A stretch of 64,000 nucleotides of DNA, taken from NCBI RefSeq assembly GCF_000377785.1, contig NZ_KB898726.1, positions 27,801 through 91,800 on the forward strand, read 5' to 3'. A program made the position numbers and the translations under genes. Below, piece after piece: positions 51,411 to 64,000 of this stretch; the stretch's first letter is position 1, and every line of letters starts with the position of its first letter. This DNA comes from Thioalkalivibrio sp. ALJ24. Lineage in GTDB: Bacteria > Pseudomonadota > Gammaproteobacteria > Ectothiorhodospirales > Ectothiorhodospiraceae. The notes under the pieces are model-generated. The model did not search any database. It had not been told where the DNA came from and saw nothing but the letters and a program-made list of their open reading frames with translations.

Positions 51411-52577
51411 TCAGTCGTCGGGCTCCAGCCAGCCCTCGCGCAGGCCGTCTTCCAGCACCTGGTGAATCGACGGAAATCCGGCCTCCCAGTCTTCCGCGGC
51501 GAGCGTCTCCACCGTGCAGAAGGTCTCCAGCTGATCCGGTTCCAGCGCGGGCGCAGGGTGATCGTGGCCGGCGATGCACAGCACCGGGCCGTCCGGGCCG
51601 CGGAACCATGCGCGACGGATGCCCGGATGGATACGGTAGCGAACGCCCGGCCGGGGGTCCGGGGGCGGGGCATCCTCGTCCGGGGTTGCGAGTCCGGTAC
51701 TGGCCGTCGGGCGGGTGAGGAAACGGCCGAGATAGGCATCCAGATCGGCATCGTCCGCCGCCAGCAGGGCCCGCAGCGCGTCACGCAGTTCGCGCCGATC
51801 GCCCGCCGGCAGTTCCCCCGGCCAGGTATCTGCGGGGCGCCCCGGGTCCTCGAAGCGGGCCTGATCCCCGATCACGTTCGCGCGTTCCTCGAGAAAGCCG
51901 GTCAGCACGTCGAGGATGGCCGGGGCGCGGAAGCCGACGGACCAGGTCATGCATTCGCGATCCAGGGATTCACCGTAATGCGGCACGCCCGGCGGCAGGT
52001 ACAGCATGTCCCCGGGTTCCAGCTCCCAGCTGTCGGTGGGCCGGAAGTCCCGCAGGATCGCCAGCGGCAGGTCCTCGAAGCACTCCGGATTCCCGGGCGG
52101 ATCCTGAATCTGCCAGCGCCGCCGGCCCGCCGCCTGAAACAGGAAGACGTCGTACTGATCCATGTGCGGGCCCACCGAGCCGCCGGGCGGGGCGTACGAG
52201 ATCATCAGGTCGTCGCGCCGCCAGCGCGGGATGAAATCGAACTGCGCGAGAAACCCCGGGCCACCCGGCCAGAAGCGCTCGACGTCGCTGACCAGCAGGG
52301 TCCAGTCGCGTTCCGGCAGCCGGGCCAGGCGGTCCGGCTCGAACGGGCCGTATTCCACGTCCCAGTCGTTGCGCTCGCGGTGGCCAAGGACCAGCCGGCT
52401 GCCGGCCTCGGGATCGGTGGCCAGGCCGGCGAGGTCGTCGGCTTCAATGGGATTCTCGAATCCGGGGATCGCGCCGCGGATCAGCAGGGGTTTCTGCTGC
52501 CAGTAATCCCGCAGGAATGCGGCCGGCGTGAGTCCGCCCAGCAGGGTCAGCGGGGTGTCCGGGTCGGGCGCTGCCAC
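51411..52577 (-). CDS. roxA: ribosomal protein L16 arginine hydroxylase (JmjC/cupin)
   Basis: 388 residues. The Fe(II)/2-oxoglutarate facial triad is H138, D140 (GPHMDQYDVF) and H200 (PPGVPHYGES), preceded by FIPRWRRDDLMISYA. This fits RoxA/YcfD, which hydroxylates an arginine of ribosomal protein L16. The C-terminal winged-helix-like region (about 270-388) is present. It ends 7 bases after purB starts its own stop codon, so the two minus-strand genes are likely co-transcribed with purB first. Confidence 0.9.
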   Translation of the reverse strand: MAAPDPDTPLTLLGGLTPAAFLRDYWQQKPLLIRGAIPGFENPIEADDLAGLATDPEAGSRLVLGHRERNDWDVEYGPFEPDRLARLPERDWTLLVSDVERFWPGGPGFLAQFDFIPRWRRDDLMISYAPPGGSVGPHMDQYDVFLFQAAGRRRWQIQDPPGNPECFEDLPLAILRDFRPTDSWELEPGDMLYLPPGVPHYGESLDRECMTWSVGFRAPAILDVLTGFLEERANVIGDQARFEDPGRPADTWPGELPAGDRRELRDALRALLAADDADLDAYLGRFLTRPTASTGLATPDEDAPPPDPRPGVRYRIHPGIRRAWFRGPDGPVLCIAGHDHPAPALEPDQLETFCTVETLAAEDWEAGFPSIHQVLEDGLREGWLEPDD

Positions 52578-52584
52578 GGTCGAC

Positions 52585-55409
<2,825 letters not shown>

Positions 55410-55448
55410 TGGGGCGTGCGGTCGGCGGCCGGGCCGGGGGCGCAGGCG

Positions 55449-57416
55449 TCAGGTCTCGTCGGTGATGGTGCTGATACGCCCTTCGTTGACGATCATCTCG
55501 CGCAGCTGCTCGAACGGGACCGGTCGGGAATACAGAAAACCCTGCGCGTAGTCGCAGCCAAAATCCTTCAGCAGCCGAGCCTGCTCCACGGTCTCGACGC
55601 CTTCCGCGACCAATTGCATGCCGAGGCTGCGTGCCATCACCACAATGGCGCGTACGATCTTCGCGTCCTCATCGGTCTTTTCCAGATCCTTCACGAAGGA
55701 ACGGTCGATCTTGAGGGTGTCGGCGGGTAGCTGCTTGAGCTGGGTCAGGGATGCGTGCCCGGTGCCGAAGTCATCCACCGCCAGTGACATGCCGACCTCA
55801 CGCAGGCGCTGGAACACGCGCACCGCGGTATCCGCATCGTCCATGATCACGCTTTCGGTCAGTTCCAGCTCGATGCGGTCGGCGGGGATGCCGAACTCCT
55901 CCGTCGTGGCGAAGAACTCCTCGGCCAGATTGGGCTGGCGCAGCTGACGCGCCGAGACATTGACCGCGACCCTCGGCAGTTCACGGGCCGGACCCGGCAG
56001 GCTCGCCAGATCCCGACAGACCTGCTTCAGGACCCATTCCCCGATTTGCTCGATCAGGGTCATCTCCTCGGCGATCTCCATGAACTGCCCCGGGGGCATC
56101 AGGCCCAGGTGCGGATGCTCCCAGCGGATCAGGGCCTCCGCCCCGGATACGCGTCCGCTCTCAAGATCCACCTTTGGCTGGTAGTAGATCCGCAGTTCGT
56201 CATTTTCGATGGCACCGCCCAGATCGGTTTCCAGGCGGAAATGACGGAAGGTGCGCGAGTTGAGATCCTCGGTATAGAAACGAAAGCCGTTGCGCCCGCG
56301 TGCTTTGGCGTCGTACATCGCGGCGTCCGCGTTGGTGAGCAGGGTATCCGCCTCGTTACCGTCGTAAGGAAAGACCGCGATACCGGCCGAGCAGGAGGTC
56401 AGCACCGGGTGCTCGGCAACCGTACGCTCCACCGCCGTGGTGCGAACGATCTCCGTGACCAGCCGCACCACGGCCTCGAGACCCTGGATGCCCTCGATCA
56501 GGATGCCGAATTCGTCGCCGCCCAGACGCGACAGCGTGGGATTCAGGTCCTGACCGTCGCACCAGCGGGAACCCTCCAGCAGTGCAGAGAGGTCGGCGGC
56601 CACCTTGCGGATCAGCTCGTCCCCGGCGCGGTGCCCGAGGGCATCGTTCAGGCGCTTGAAATTATCCAGATCCAGCAGGATCAGGGCGACGTGGCTGGAA
56701 CCCTGCGCATGACGTTCCATGGCCTGCGCAAGCCGGTCGCTGAACAGCATCCGGTTGGGCAGGTTGGTGAGAGAGTCGTGCGACATGTGATGCAGGAGCT
56801 CGCGCGACTGCCGCTCGGTGATCCTCTGCAGAGCTTGCTGGCGCCGTTCCATCAGCTGGTGGAGGTCGGCGGATTCGAGCGCATAGGCGGCGTTGAACAG
56901 CATCAGGGTCAGGGCCGAGAGCGTCAGCTCGTGGCGCGCAGGTTCCTCTCCGCACGGACGCGCCGCGAACATGCCGCGCACCCGCGTCCGCGTGGAGATC
57001 ACGTGGAGCAGCACGGCCCCGCCATCTTCCCCGGCAGGCAGCAGGACAGGATGGTTCTCGTGCAGGGCCCAGGAAAACGAACCCTCCTCGATCAGTTGTT
57101 CCACCCGCTCGGGCAGGTCTCCGGGGGCCCCGTGTTCCCGGTCATGGCGCTCCAGACAGAACGAGGCATCGTTATCCAGCAGGTAGATCGCCGACTCCGA
57201 CAGAGGCAGCAGCCGGCGCGCGGCCTCCAGGGTGTTGCGCACAATGACCTCGGGGCGGCGATTACCCTCGGTGTCCCCGAAGATCGCGGTGGTGGAAGAC
57301 AGGACATCCATCACATAGGCACTGTTCTCCAGGGCCTGTTCGAGATACTGGATCCGCTCCTGGAGCCGTTCGGGGTCATCCGGAGTCAGGTGCGAAGGAC
57401 TCATGGGAATCGGCAT
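55449..57416 (-). CDS. GGDEF-EAL cyclic di-GMP turnover protein
   Basis: About 655 residues. An N-terminal GAF-like region (about 25-190) leads to a GGDEF domain with intact GGDEF but no RxxD I-site. The EAL domain has EALIRW, NVSARQL, ELTES, DDFGTGHAS, KIDRSFV and AEGVET. The complete EAL set predicts phosphodiesterase activity; the GGDEF may be regulatory or bind GTP. It is the last gene of a three-gene operon with the HDOD protein and the 141-residue protein. The start is ambiguous between 57416 and 57404. Confidence 0.9.
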   Translation of the reverse strand: MPIPMSPSHLTPDDPERLQERIQYLEQALENSAYVMDVLSSTTAIFGDTEGNRRPEVIVRNTLEAARRLLPLSESAIYLLDNDASFCLERHDREHGAPGDLPERVEQLIEEGSFSWALHENHPVLLPAGEDGGAVLLHVISTRTRVRGMFAARPCGEEPARHELTLSALTLMLFNAAYALESADLHQLMERRQQALQRITERQSRELLHHMSHDSLTNLPNRMLFSDRLAQAMERHAQGSSHVALILLDLDNFKRLNDALGHRAGDELIRKVAADLSALLEGSRWCDGQDLNPTLSRLGGDEFGILIEGIQGLEAVVRLVTEIVRTTAVERTVAEHPVLTSCSAGIAVFPYDGNEADTLLTNADAAMYDAKARGRNGFRFYTEDLNSRTFRHFRLETDLGGAIENDELRIYYQPKVDLESGRVSGAEALIRWEHPHLGLMPPGQFMEIAEEMTLIEQIGEWVLKQVCRDLASLPGPARELPRVAVNVSARQLRQPNLAEEFFATTEEFGIPADRIELELTESVIMDDADTAVRVFQRLREVGMSLAVDDFGTGHASLTQLKQLPADTLKIDRSFVKDLEKTDEDAKIVRAIVVMARSLGMQLVAEGVETVEQARLLKDFGCDYAQGFLYSRPVPFEQLREMIVNEGRISTITDET

Positions 57417-57435
57417 GCCTTTCCGCCGGGGCGGG

Positions 57436-58281
57436 TCAGTCAAGAAGGATGCGAGCCAGCTGGTCCAGCTGCTCGCGTGCATGGAGGGCCATTTCTTCAC
57501 ACTGGTCCATGTTCAGACCGATCCGTTCAAATGCCTCGCGACTCACCGGAGGCACCATGCGCTCGCCGGAGGAGCCCAGACGCATGGCATTGGCCAGCGA
57601 ATCGGCTACGTGCACGATGCTGGCCTCCACCGGAAAGGCGGGTGCTTCCAGCGGATCGTGATGGTAGCGGGTGGCTTCCACGTGCGCCGGGGTCATGTCC
57701 CACCGTTCCAGCAGGGCACTGCCGATCTGCGCATGATCAAACCCCATATAGCGACGTTCGGCCACGAACATCAGGTCACCCTCGCGTTCCCGCAGGTCGA
57801 TCAGTTCTTCCGCGTGCCGCCCGAGATAGAGGAACATCAGCAGTCGGCCGATGTCGTGCAGCAGACCGAACAGGTACAGCCGTTCCACGTTGGCCTCGCG
57901 GCGATAACGCGCGATCCCGCGTGCAAGCAGGGCCGTGGCAAGGCTGTGACGCCAGAAGGAAGCCATGTCCACGCCGATGACCGGCAGACCACGGAAGTGT
58001 TCGATCACCACCGTCGACAGCACGATCTGCCGGATCTGCTGGAGACCGATGATGGTCACCGCCCGATGCAGGGTTTCGATCTCGTGCGGGTAGCCGTAAA
58101 GCGAAGAGTTGGCGAGCCGCAGCGTCTTGGCCGCTACTGTGGGGTCCAGCTCGATCGCCTCACTGACGTTCGCGACACTGGCCGATGGGTCGTTGATGCG
58201 CTCGACGATCGCACGGAACGCACCGGAAAAGCTGCACAGTGAGTCGTCCGCGCGGAGAAAATCCTCGAGGGCGAAACTCAT
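57436..58281 (-). CDS. HDOD-domain signalling protein
   Basis: 281 residues. The HDOD pattern is clear: FRAIVERINDPSASVANVSEAIELDPTVAAKTLRLANSSLYG near the N-terminus and the HDIGRLLMFLYLG segment with the HD pair. HDOD domains are enzymatically uncertain HD relatives linked to c-di-GMP and stress signalling. The 4-base ATGA overlap with the upstream gene and a 19-base gap to the GGDEF-EAL gene support an operon. Confidence 0.88.
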   Translation of the reverse strand: MSFALEDFLRADDSLCSFSGAFRAIVERINDPSASVANVSEAIELDPTVAAKTLRLANSSLYGYPHEIETLHRAVTIIGLQQIRQIVLSTVVIEHFRGLPVIGVDMASFWRHSLATALLARGIARYRREANVERLYLFGLLHDIGRLLMFLYLGRHAEELIDLREREGDLMFVAERRYMGFDHAQIGSALLERWDMTPAHVEATRYHHDPLEAPAFPVEASIVHVADSLANAMRLGSSGERMVPPVSREAFERIGLNMDQCEEMALHAREQLDQLARILLD

Positions 58282-58703
58282 CTTCGCCCCCGGTGGTCAG
58301 CACGCTGCAGTTCTTCGAGCAGGACGCGCCGCGCGATGCGGAAGATGCCATCCATCGGGAATTGCCCGGTGTCGCAATGCCGGAAGCGCTCGGCCAGCAG
58401 CTCGTCGGCGGTGGCCTCCGGACACGCCCGGGCGCCCGCCGCGTCCGGTTCCTCTCCGTTGCCCGGGTCCAGTTCCGACCCGGACGTATCGGGATCGCCA
58501 TCTTCGGCACCATCTTCGGAAGCTGCGCCCCCATGTCCGGAGGCCACCGCGACCTCGGGCACTCCCCATGCACGCAGGATTCGCAGATGCTTGCTCTGCA
58601 GAGTCATGCCGGCCGGGACCAGGAGCCGGCCCGAGCGGTCGTGAACGGGCGCCGCGACGACCAGACCGGGCTCCAGCTCGGGGGTGGGGACGGTGCGTGC
58701 CAT
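58278..58703 (-). CDS. small protein resembling the HD-GYP N-terminal domain
   Basis: 141 residues. The first 50 (LVVAAPVHDRSGRLLVPAGM, then TLQSKHLRILRAWGVPEVAV) match the beta-domain found before HD-GYP domains. An acidic disordered linker (about 55-100) follows, and the last 45 residues form two helices. No catalytic motif. Probably a regulator or partner of the HDOD protein, to which its stop is fused by a 4-base overlap. Confidence 0.75.
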   Translation of the reverse strand: MARTVPTPELEPGLVVAAPVHDRSGRLLVPAGMTLQSKHLRILRAWGVPEVAVASGHGGAASEDGAEDGDPDTSGSELDPGNGEEPDAAGARACPEATADELLAERFRHCDTGQFPMDGIFRIARRVLLEELQRADHRGRR

Positions 58704-58712
58704 GCCGGAACC

Positions 58713-61466
<2,754 letters not shown>

Positions 61467-61482
61467 CTTGGGTTCGTCCGAA

Positions 61483-62112
61483 TCAGGTGTTGAGTCGTTG
61501 AAGGATCTGGGTGGCCTCGTTCATCAGGCGCTTGCGCCCGAACAGGAGCTTCCAGCGCGAACCGCCGGCCTGGCGCCACAGCACGGCACCGCGGATGCCG
61601 GCCAGCAGCAGGGCACGAATGCGTGCCGCGATGTCCGGGTTGGACAGATGGTTCTGTTCGCCCTGCACGATGATGCGCGGACCGAGCTCGGAGATGGTCT
61701 CCTTGTAGATCTCGCCCAGACGCGAGATCACGCTCTCGTGGGTCAGGGTGAAATAGTCGACCTGACGCTGGGCGCCCTGCAGGCCGTCGGCGAGCTGCTG
61801 CATCATGTCGCCGCGCTTCTGCAGCTTGCGCTCGAGGAAGATCAGGCCCACCGCGTAGCGGGTGATCTCCATGTCCGGCGGCTTGCCGCCGCTTTCCAGC
61901 TGGGTCCGGACCCGCTCCAGCCCGGTACGCAGGCTGACTTCGCCGCGATAGATCTCCTCGGGCGTTGTCGAGTCGAAGGCGAACAGGCTTCCGATCAGGA
62001 CCTCCAGCTCGTGTTCGTCGCAGGAGCCTCGCCAGGCCAGGTCCTTGACCAGGCTTGCGGCCTGGAAGATGGCCGCCAGTGCGAGGGTGCGGTTGTGATC
62101 GCTGCGCTCCAA
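61483..62112 (-). CDS. hflD: high frequency lysogenization protein HflD
   Basis: 209 residues, all-helical: [40 protein letters not shown], and a C-terminal [20 protein letters not shown] segment. In E. coli HflD is a peripheral inner-membrane protein that sequesters lambda CII; its housekeeping role is unclear. It is 61 bases downstream of mnmA, the standard neighbour. Confidence 0.92.
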   Translation of the reverse strand: MERSDHNRTLALAAIFQAASLVKDLAWRGSCDEHELEVLIGSLFAFDSTTPEEIYRGEVSLRTGLERVRTQLESGGKPPDMEITRYAVGLIFLERKLQKRGDMMQQLADGLQGAQRQVDYFTLTHESVISRLGEIYKETISELGPRIIVQGEQNHLSNPDIAARIRALLLAGIRGAVLWRQAGGSRWKLLFGRKRLMNEATQILQRLNT

Positions 62113-62173
62113 GCCGTGTCCGTCCGGGTATGAGTATCAGGGCTCGCACTATACCGGAAACCGGCCACCGGAC

Positions 62174-63295
62174 TCATGCCCCGGCGGCCACCGGGGTGTC
62201 CGAGGGCAGGGTGCGGCGCGTGGCGATCACCCCCCCGCCGAGACAGGTGCCGTCGTGGTAGAACACTACGGACTGACCGGGTGTCGCCGCGCGTTGGGGC
62301 TGATCGAAGACCACCCGGGCGCGTCCGTCTGCCGCAAGGTGGATGCGGCAGTCCTGCAGCGGCTGGCGGTGACGCAGACGTGCCTGCAGGCGCTCGCCAT
62401 CGGCAGGCACGCGATGGATCCAGTGCACGGGTTCGGTCATCAGCTCCGGGCTCATCAGCAGCGGATGGGCCGAATCCTGGGCCACGATCAGACGATTCCC
62501 CGCGAGGTCCTTGTCGACCACGTACCACGGGGCATCGGCGGCACCCTCGACCCCGCCGATGCCCAGCCCCTGGCGCTGGCCCAGGGTGTAGAACATCAGT
62601 CCATGATGCCGCGCGATTGCCCGACCGTCCGGCGTACAGATGTCGCCTTCGCTGCCTTCCAGGTAACGAGCCAGGAATTCGCGAAACGGGCGTTCGCCGA
62701 TGAAACAGATGCCGGTGGAATCCTTGCGCGCATGGTTGGGCAGGCCGCGCTCGCGCGCGATCTCGCGCACCCGTTCCTTGGGCAGGTCGCCCAGCGGAAA
62801 GCGCGCCGGACGCAGCTGGGCCTGATCCAGGGCGTGCAGGAAATAGGTCTGATCCTTGTTGGCGTCCGCGGCCACCCGCAGTTCACTGTGGTCGGGACCG
62901 TGCCAGGCACGGGCGTAGTGCCCCGTGGCGATGGCCTCGCCGCCCAGGGCCTGCGCCTGCTCGAGGAAGGAACGGAACTTGATCTCGCGGTTGCACAGGA
63001 TGTCCGGGTTGGGGGTGCGCCCGGCGCGGTATTCGTGCAGGAACTGCTGGAACACGCGCTGGCGGTAGTCCTCGGCGAAGTTCGCCTTGTGCAGCGGGAT
63101 CTCCAGCGTGGCCGCAACCTCGCGCGCCATCGCGTAGTCGTCCTCGGCCGCACACTGACCGTCCGCGTCGTCGTCTTCCCAGTTCTTCATGAACAGGCCT
63201 TCCACGCGATGGCCCGCCTCCAGCAGGCGGGCGGCGGCCACCGCCGAATCCACGCCGCCGGAAAGGCCCACGATGATGCGTTCGGAGGCTGCCAT
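62174..63295 (-). CDS. mnmA: tRNA-specific 2-thiouridylase
   Basis: 373 residues. The PP-loop GLSGGVDSAVAA is at about 10-21, and the catalytic cysteines are C101 (ILCNREIKF) and C197 (STGICFIGER). It thiolates U34 of tRNA-Lys, Glu and Gln with sulfur from the Tus relay. It pairs functionally with MnmC at 41302-43173. Its ATG lies 1 base after the nudix stop, so co-transcription is near certain. Confidence 0.95.
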   Translation of the reverse strand: MAASERIIVGLSGGVDSAVAAARLLEAGHRVEGLFMKNWEDDDADGQCAAEDDYAMAREVAATLEIPLHKANFAEDYRQRVFQQFLHEYRAGRTPNPDILCNREIKFRSFLEQAQALGGEAIATGHYARAWHGPDHSELRVAADANKDQTYFLHALDQAQLRPARFPLGDLPKERVREIARERGLPNHARKDSTGICFIGERPFREFLARYLEGSEGDICTPDGRAIARHHGLMFYTLGQRQGLGIGGVEGAADAPWYVVDKDLAGNRLIVAQDSAHPLLMSPELMTEPVHWIHRVPADGERLQARLRHRQPLQDCRIHLAADGRARVVFDQPQRAATPGQSVVFYHDGTCLGGGVIATRRTLPSDTPVAAGA

Positions 63296-63296
63296 G

Positions 63297-63773
63297 CTAG
63301 CCGGCGCGCGACGGCGAGGGGAGATTGTCGACCAGTTCGCCGGCGGACTCCAGCGGCAGGCGCAGGCCGGATTCCCAGCGCCGCAGGGTGCGCGCCACCA
63401 GCGGGCTGCGCAGGGGCCAGTCGTTCAGGGCGGTGGCGGCATCCAGCCAGTGATTGGCGAGGATCGCCGGATCACGCTCCGGGGGGCGGGCCGGGGTGGT
63501 CACCGACCCGCTGAACGCCACGCGCAGGATCACGGCACCACCGGCCAGGCGCAGCAGATCGCAGCCCAGCGAGTACTGCGGGGCGAAGTCCAGCGCCGTC
63601 TCCTCGCGGACCTCGCGGCAGACCGCGCCGAGCAGGTCTTCGTCGGGGTCCAGGTGACCGGCCGGCTGGTTGAGCACGCACCGGCCGGCATCCTCTTCCT
63701 CGACGAACAGAAAGCGGCCGCGATCCTCGATCACGGCGGCCACGGTGATATGGCAGCGCAGGCGGTCATTCAT
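63297..63773 (-). CDS. nudJ: Nudix hydrolase, probable phosphatase NudJ
   Basis: 158 residues. The Nudix box [23 protein letters not shown] fits GX5EX7REUXEE. NudJ removes phosphate from nucleoside di- and triphosphates and thiamine pyrophosphate precursors in E. coli, where it also neighbours mnmA. The ATG at 63773 ([16 protein letters not shown]) is the usual start; the frame extends 30 residues upstream without similarity. Confidence 0.9.
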   Translation of the reverse strand: MNDRLRCHITVAAVIEDRGRFLFVEEEDAGRCVLNQPAGHLDPDEDLLGAVCREVREETALDFAPQYSLGCDLLRLAGGAVILRVAFSGSVTTPARPPERDPAILANHWLDAATALNDWPLRSPLVARTLRRWESGLRLPLESAGELVDNLPSPSRAG

Positions 63774-63820
63774 GCGCGCATGATACCCGCCGCCCGGCGG
63801 CGAAGGCCACGGACGCCATG

Positions 63821-63826
63821 TATAAT
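63821..63826 (+). promoter_or_regulatory. consensus -10 for icd
   Basis: TATAAT, perfect, about 49 bases before the icd ATG and divergent from the nudJ start. The -35 is weak (ggccac region), suggesting activator help or moderate strength. Confidence 0.6.
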
Positions 63827-63874
63827 CGGACGCAATCCCAACCCCATCTTCAGCGCGCTGCAAAAGGAGTCTTC

Positions 63875-64000
63875 ATGGCGTATCAGCACATTCGCATCCC
63901 GGAGAACGGCCAACCCATCGAGGTGGACAAGGACGGCGGCCTGGTGGTGCCCGACCACCCGGTGATCCCCTATATCGAGGGGGACGGCATCGGCGTGGAC
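63875..64000 (+). CDS. icd: NADP-dependent isocitrate dehydrogenase, N-terminal part
   Basis: The first 42 residues: [20 protein letters not shown] and then [17 protein letters not shown], matching E. coli-type Icd. A strong aaaggag precedes the ATG. The gene runs off the window. Icd converts isocitrate to 2-oxoglutarate; acnA lies 2.4 kb away and nudJ is its divergent neighbour. Confidence 0.93.
   Translation, partial: MAYQHIRIPENGQPIEVDKDGGLVVPDHPVIPYIEGDGIGVD

Overview
The window is a high-GC (clearly above 60%) stretch of a bacterial chromosome, almost wall-to-wall coding. The gene content (RlmD, LpxK, KdsB, HflD, MnmA, MnmC, MltF, YceD-RpmF-PlsX-FabH, RoxA) is gammaproteobacterial. The acidic proteins, a DsrE2-like sulfur-relay protein, a two-subunit biotin carboxylase/carboxyltransferase and numerous c-di-GMP proteins fit a Chromatiales/Ectothiorhodospiraceae-type (Thioalkalivibrio-like) organism. 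That placement is inference; no rRNA gene lies in the window.

Layout. 1-3440: a small accessory block with the tail of a TPR protein, a membrane-anchored Met-rich coiled-coil protein, a dynamin-family GTPase with two membrane segments, a 49-residue membrane peptide and a DsrE2-like protein, closed by a strong terminator. 3500-15301: a long plus-strand run of cysM, a PolB-like exonuclease, rlmD, exbB/exbD-type proton channel, a degenerate Kdo-transferase homologue, lpxK, a Trm112-like protein, kdsB and an RND efflux pair; the middle is an envelope/LPS precursor cluster. 15308-24878: mostly minus strand, with an HD-GYP protein, a DMT exporter, a beta-hydroxyacid dehydrogenase (plus strand), MltF, an AurF-like diiron protein, Maf/YceF, and the carboxyltransferase and biotin carboxylase subunits of a pyruvate carboxylase-type enzyme. 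24952-31958: yceD-rpmF-plsX-fabH, a CYTH protein, a family-5 uracil-DNA glycosylase, uvrC, pgsA, tRNA-Gly and tRNA-Cys.

32258-38500: an Ala-rich protein of unknown function, a BaiN-type flavoprotein, an orphan MotA/MotB pair, and LemA with an unusually long M48 protease. At 38500-38782 lies a 283-bp imperfect palindrome that looks like a MITE, whose first base is also the last base of the protease stop codon; tRNA-Leu(TAA) follows. 39019-49969: a CHASE-PAS-GGDEF protein, mnmC, an M23 peptidase, an ABC-2 exporter, an M17 aminopeptidase, a glutamate dehydrogenase-family enzyme, and a secreted protein with five 18-bp repeats and an acidic tail. 50294-64000: dusA, roxA, purB, fumC, a three-gene c-di-GMP/HDOD signalling operon, acnA, hflD, mnmA, nudJ and the start of icd.

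The right end resembles the enterobacterial order icd-nudJ-mnmA-hflD-purB, but here it is interrupted by acnA, the signalling operon and fumC, which puts aconitase, isocitrate dehydrogenase and fumarase close together. The most distinctive items are the dynamin/coiled-coil/DsrE2 block, the Kdo-transferase-like pseudo-enzyme in the LPS cluster, and the palindromic element. I see no prophage, CRISPR array or complete insertion sequence.
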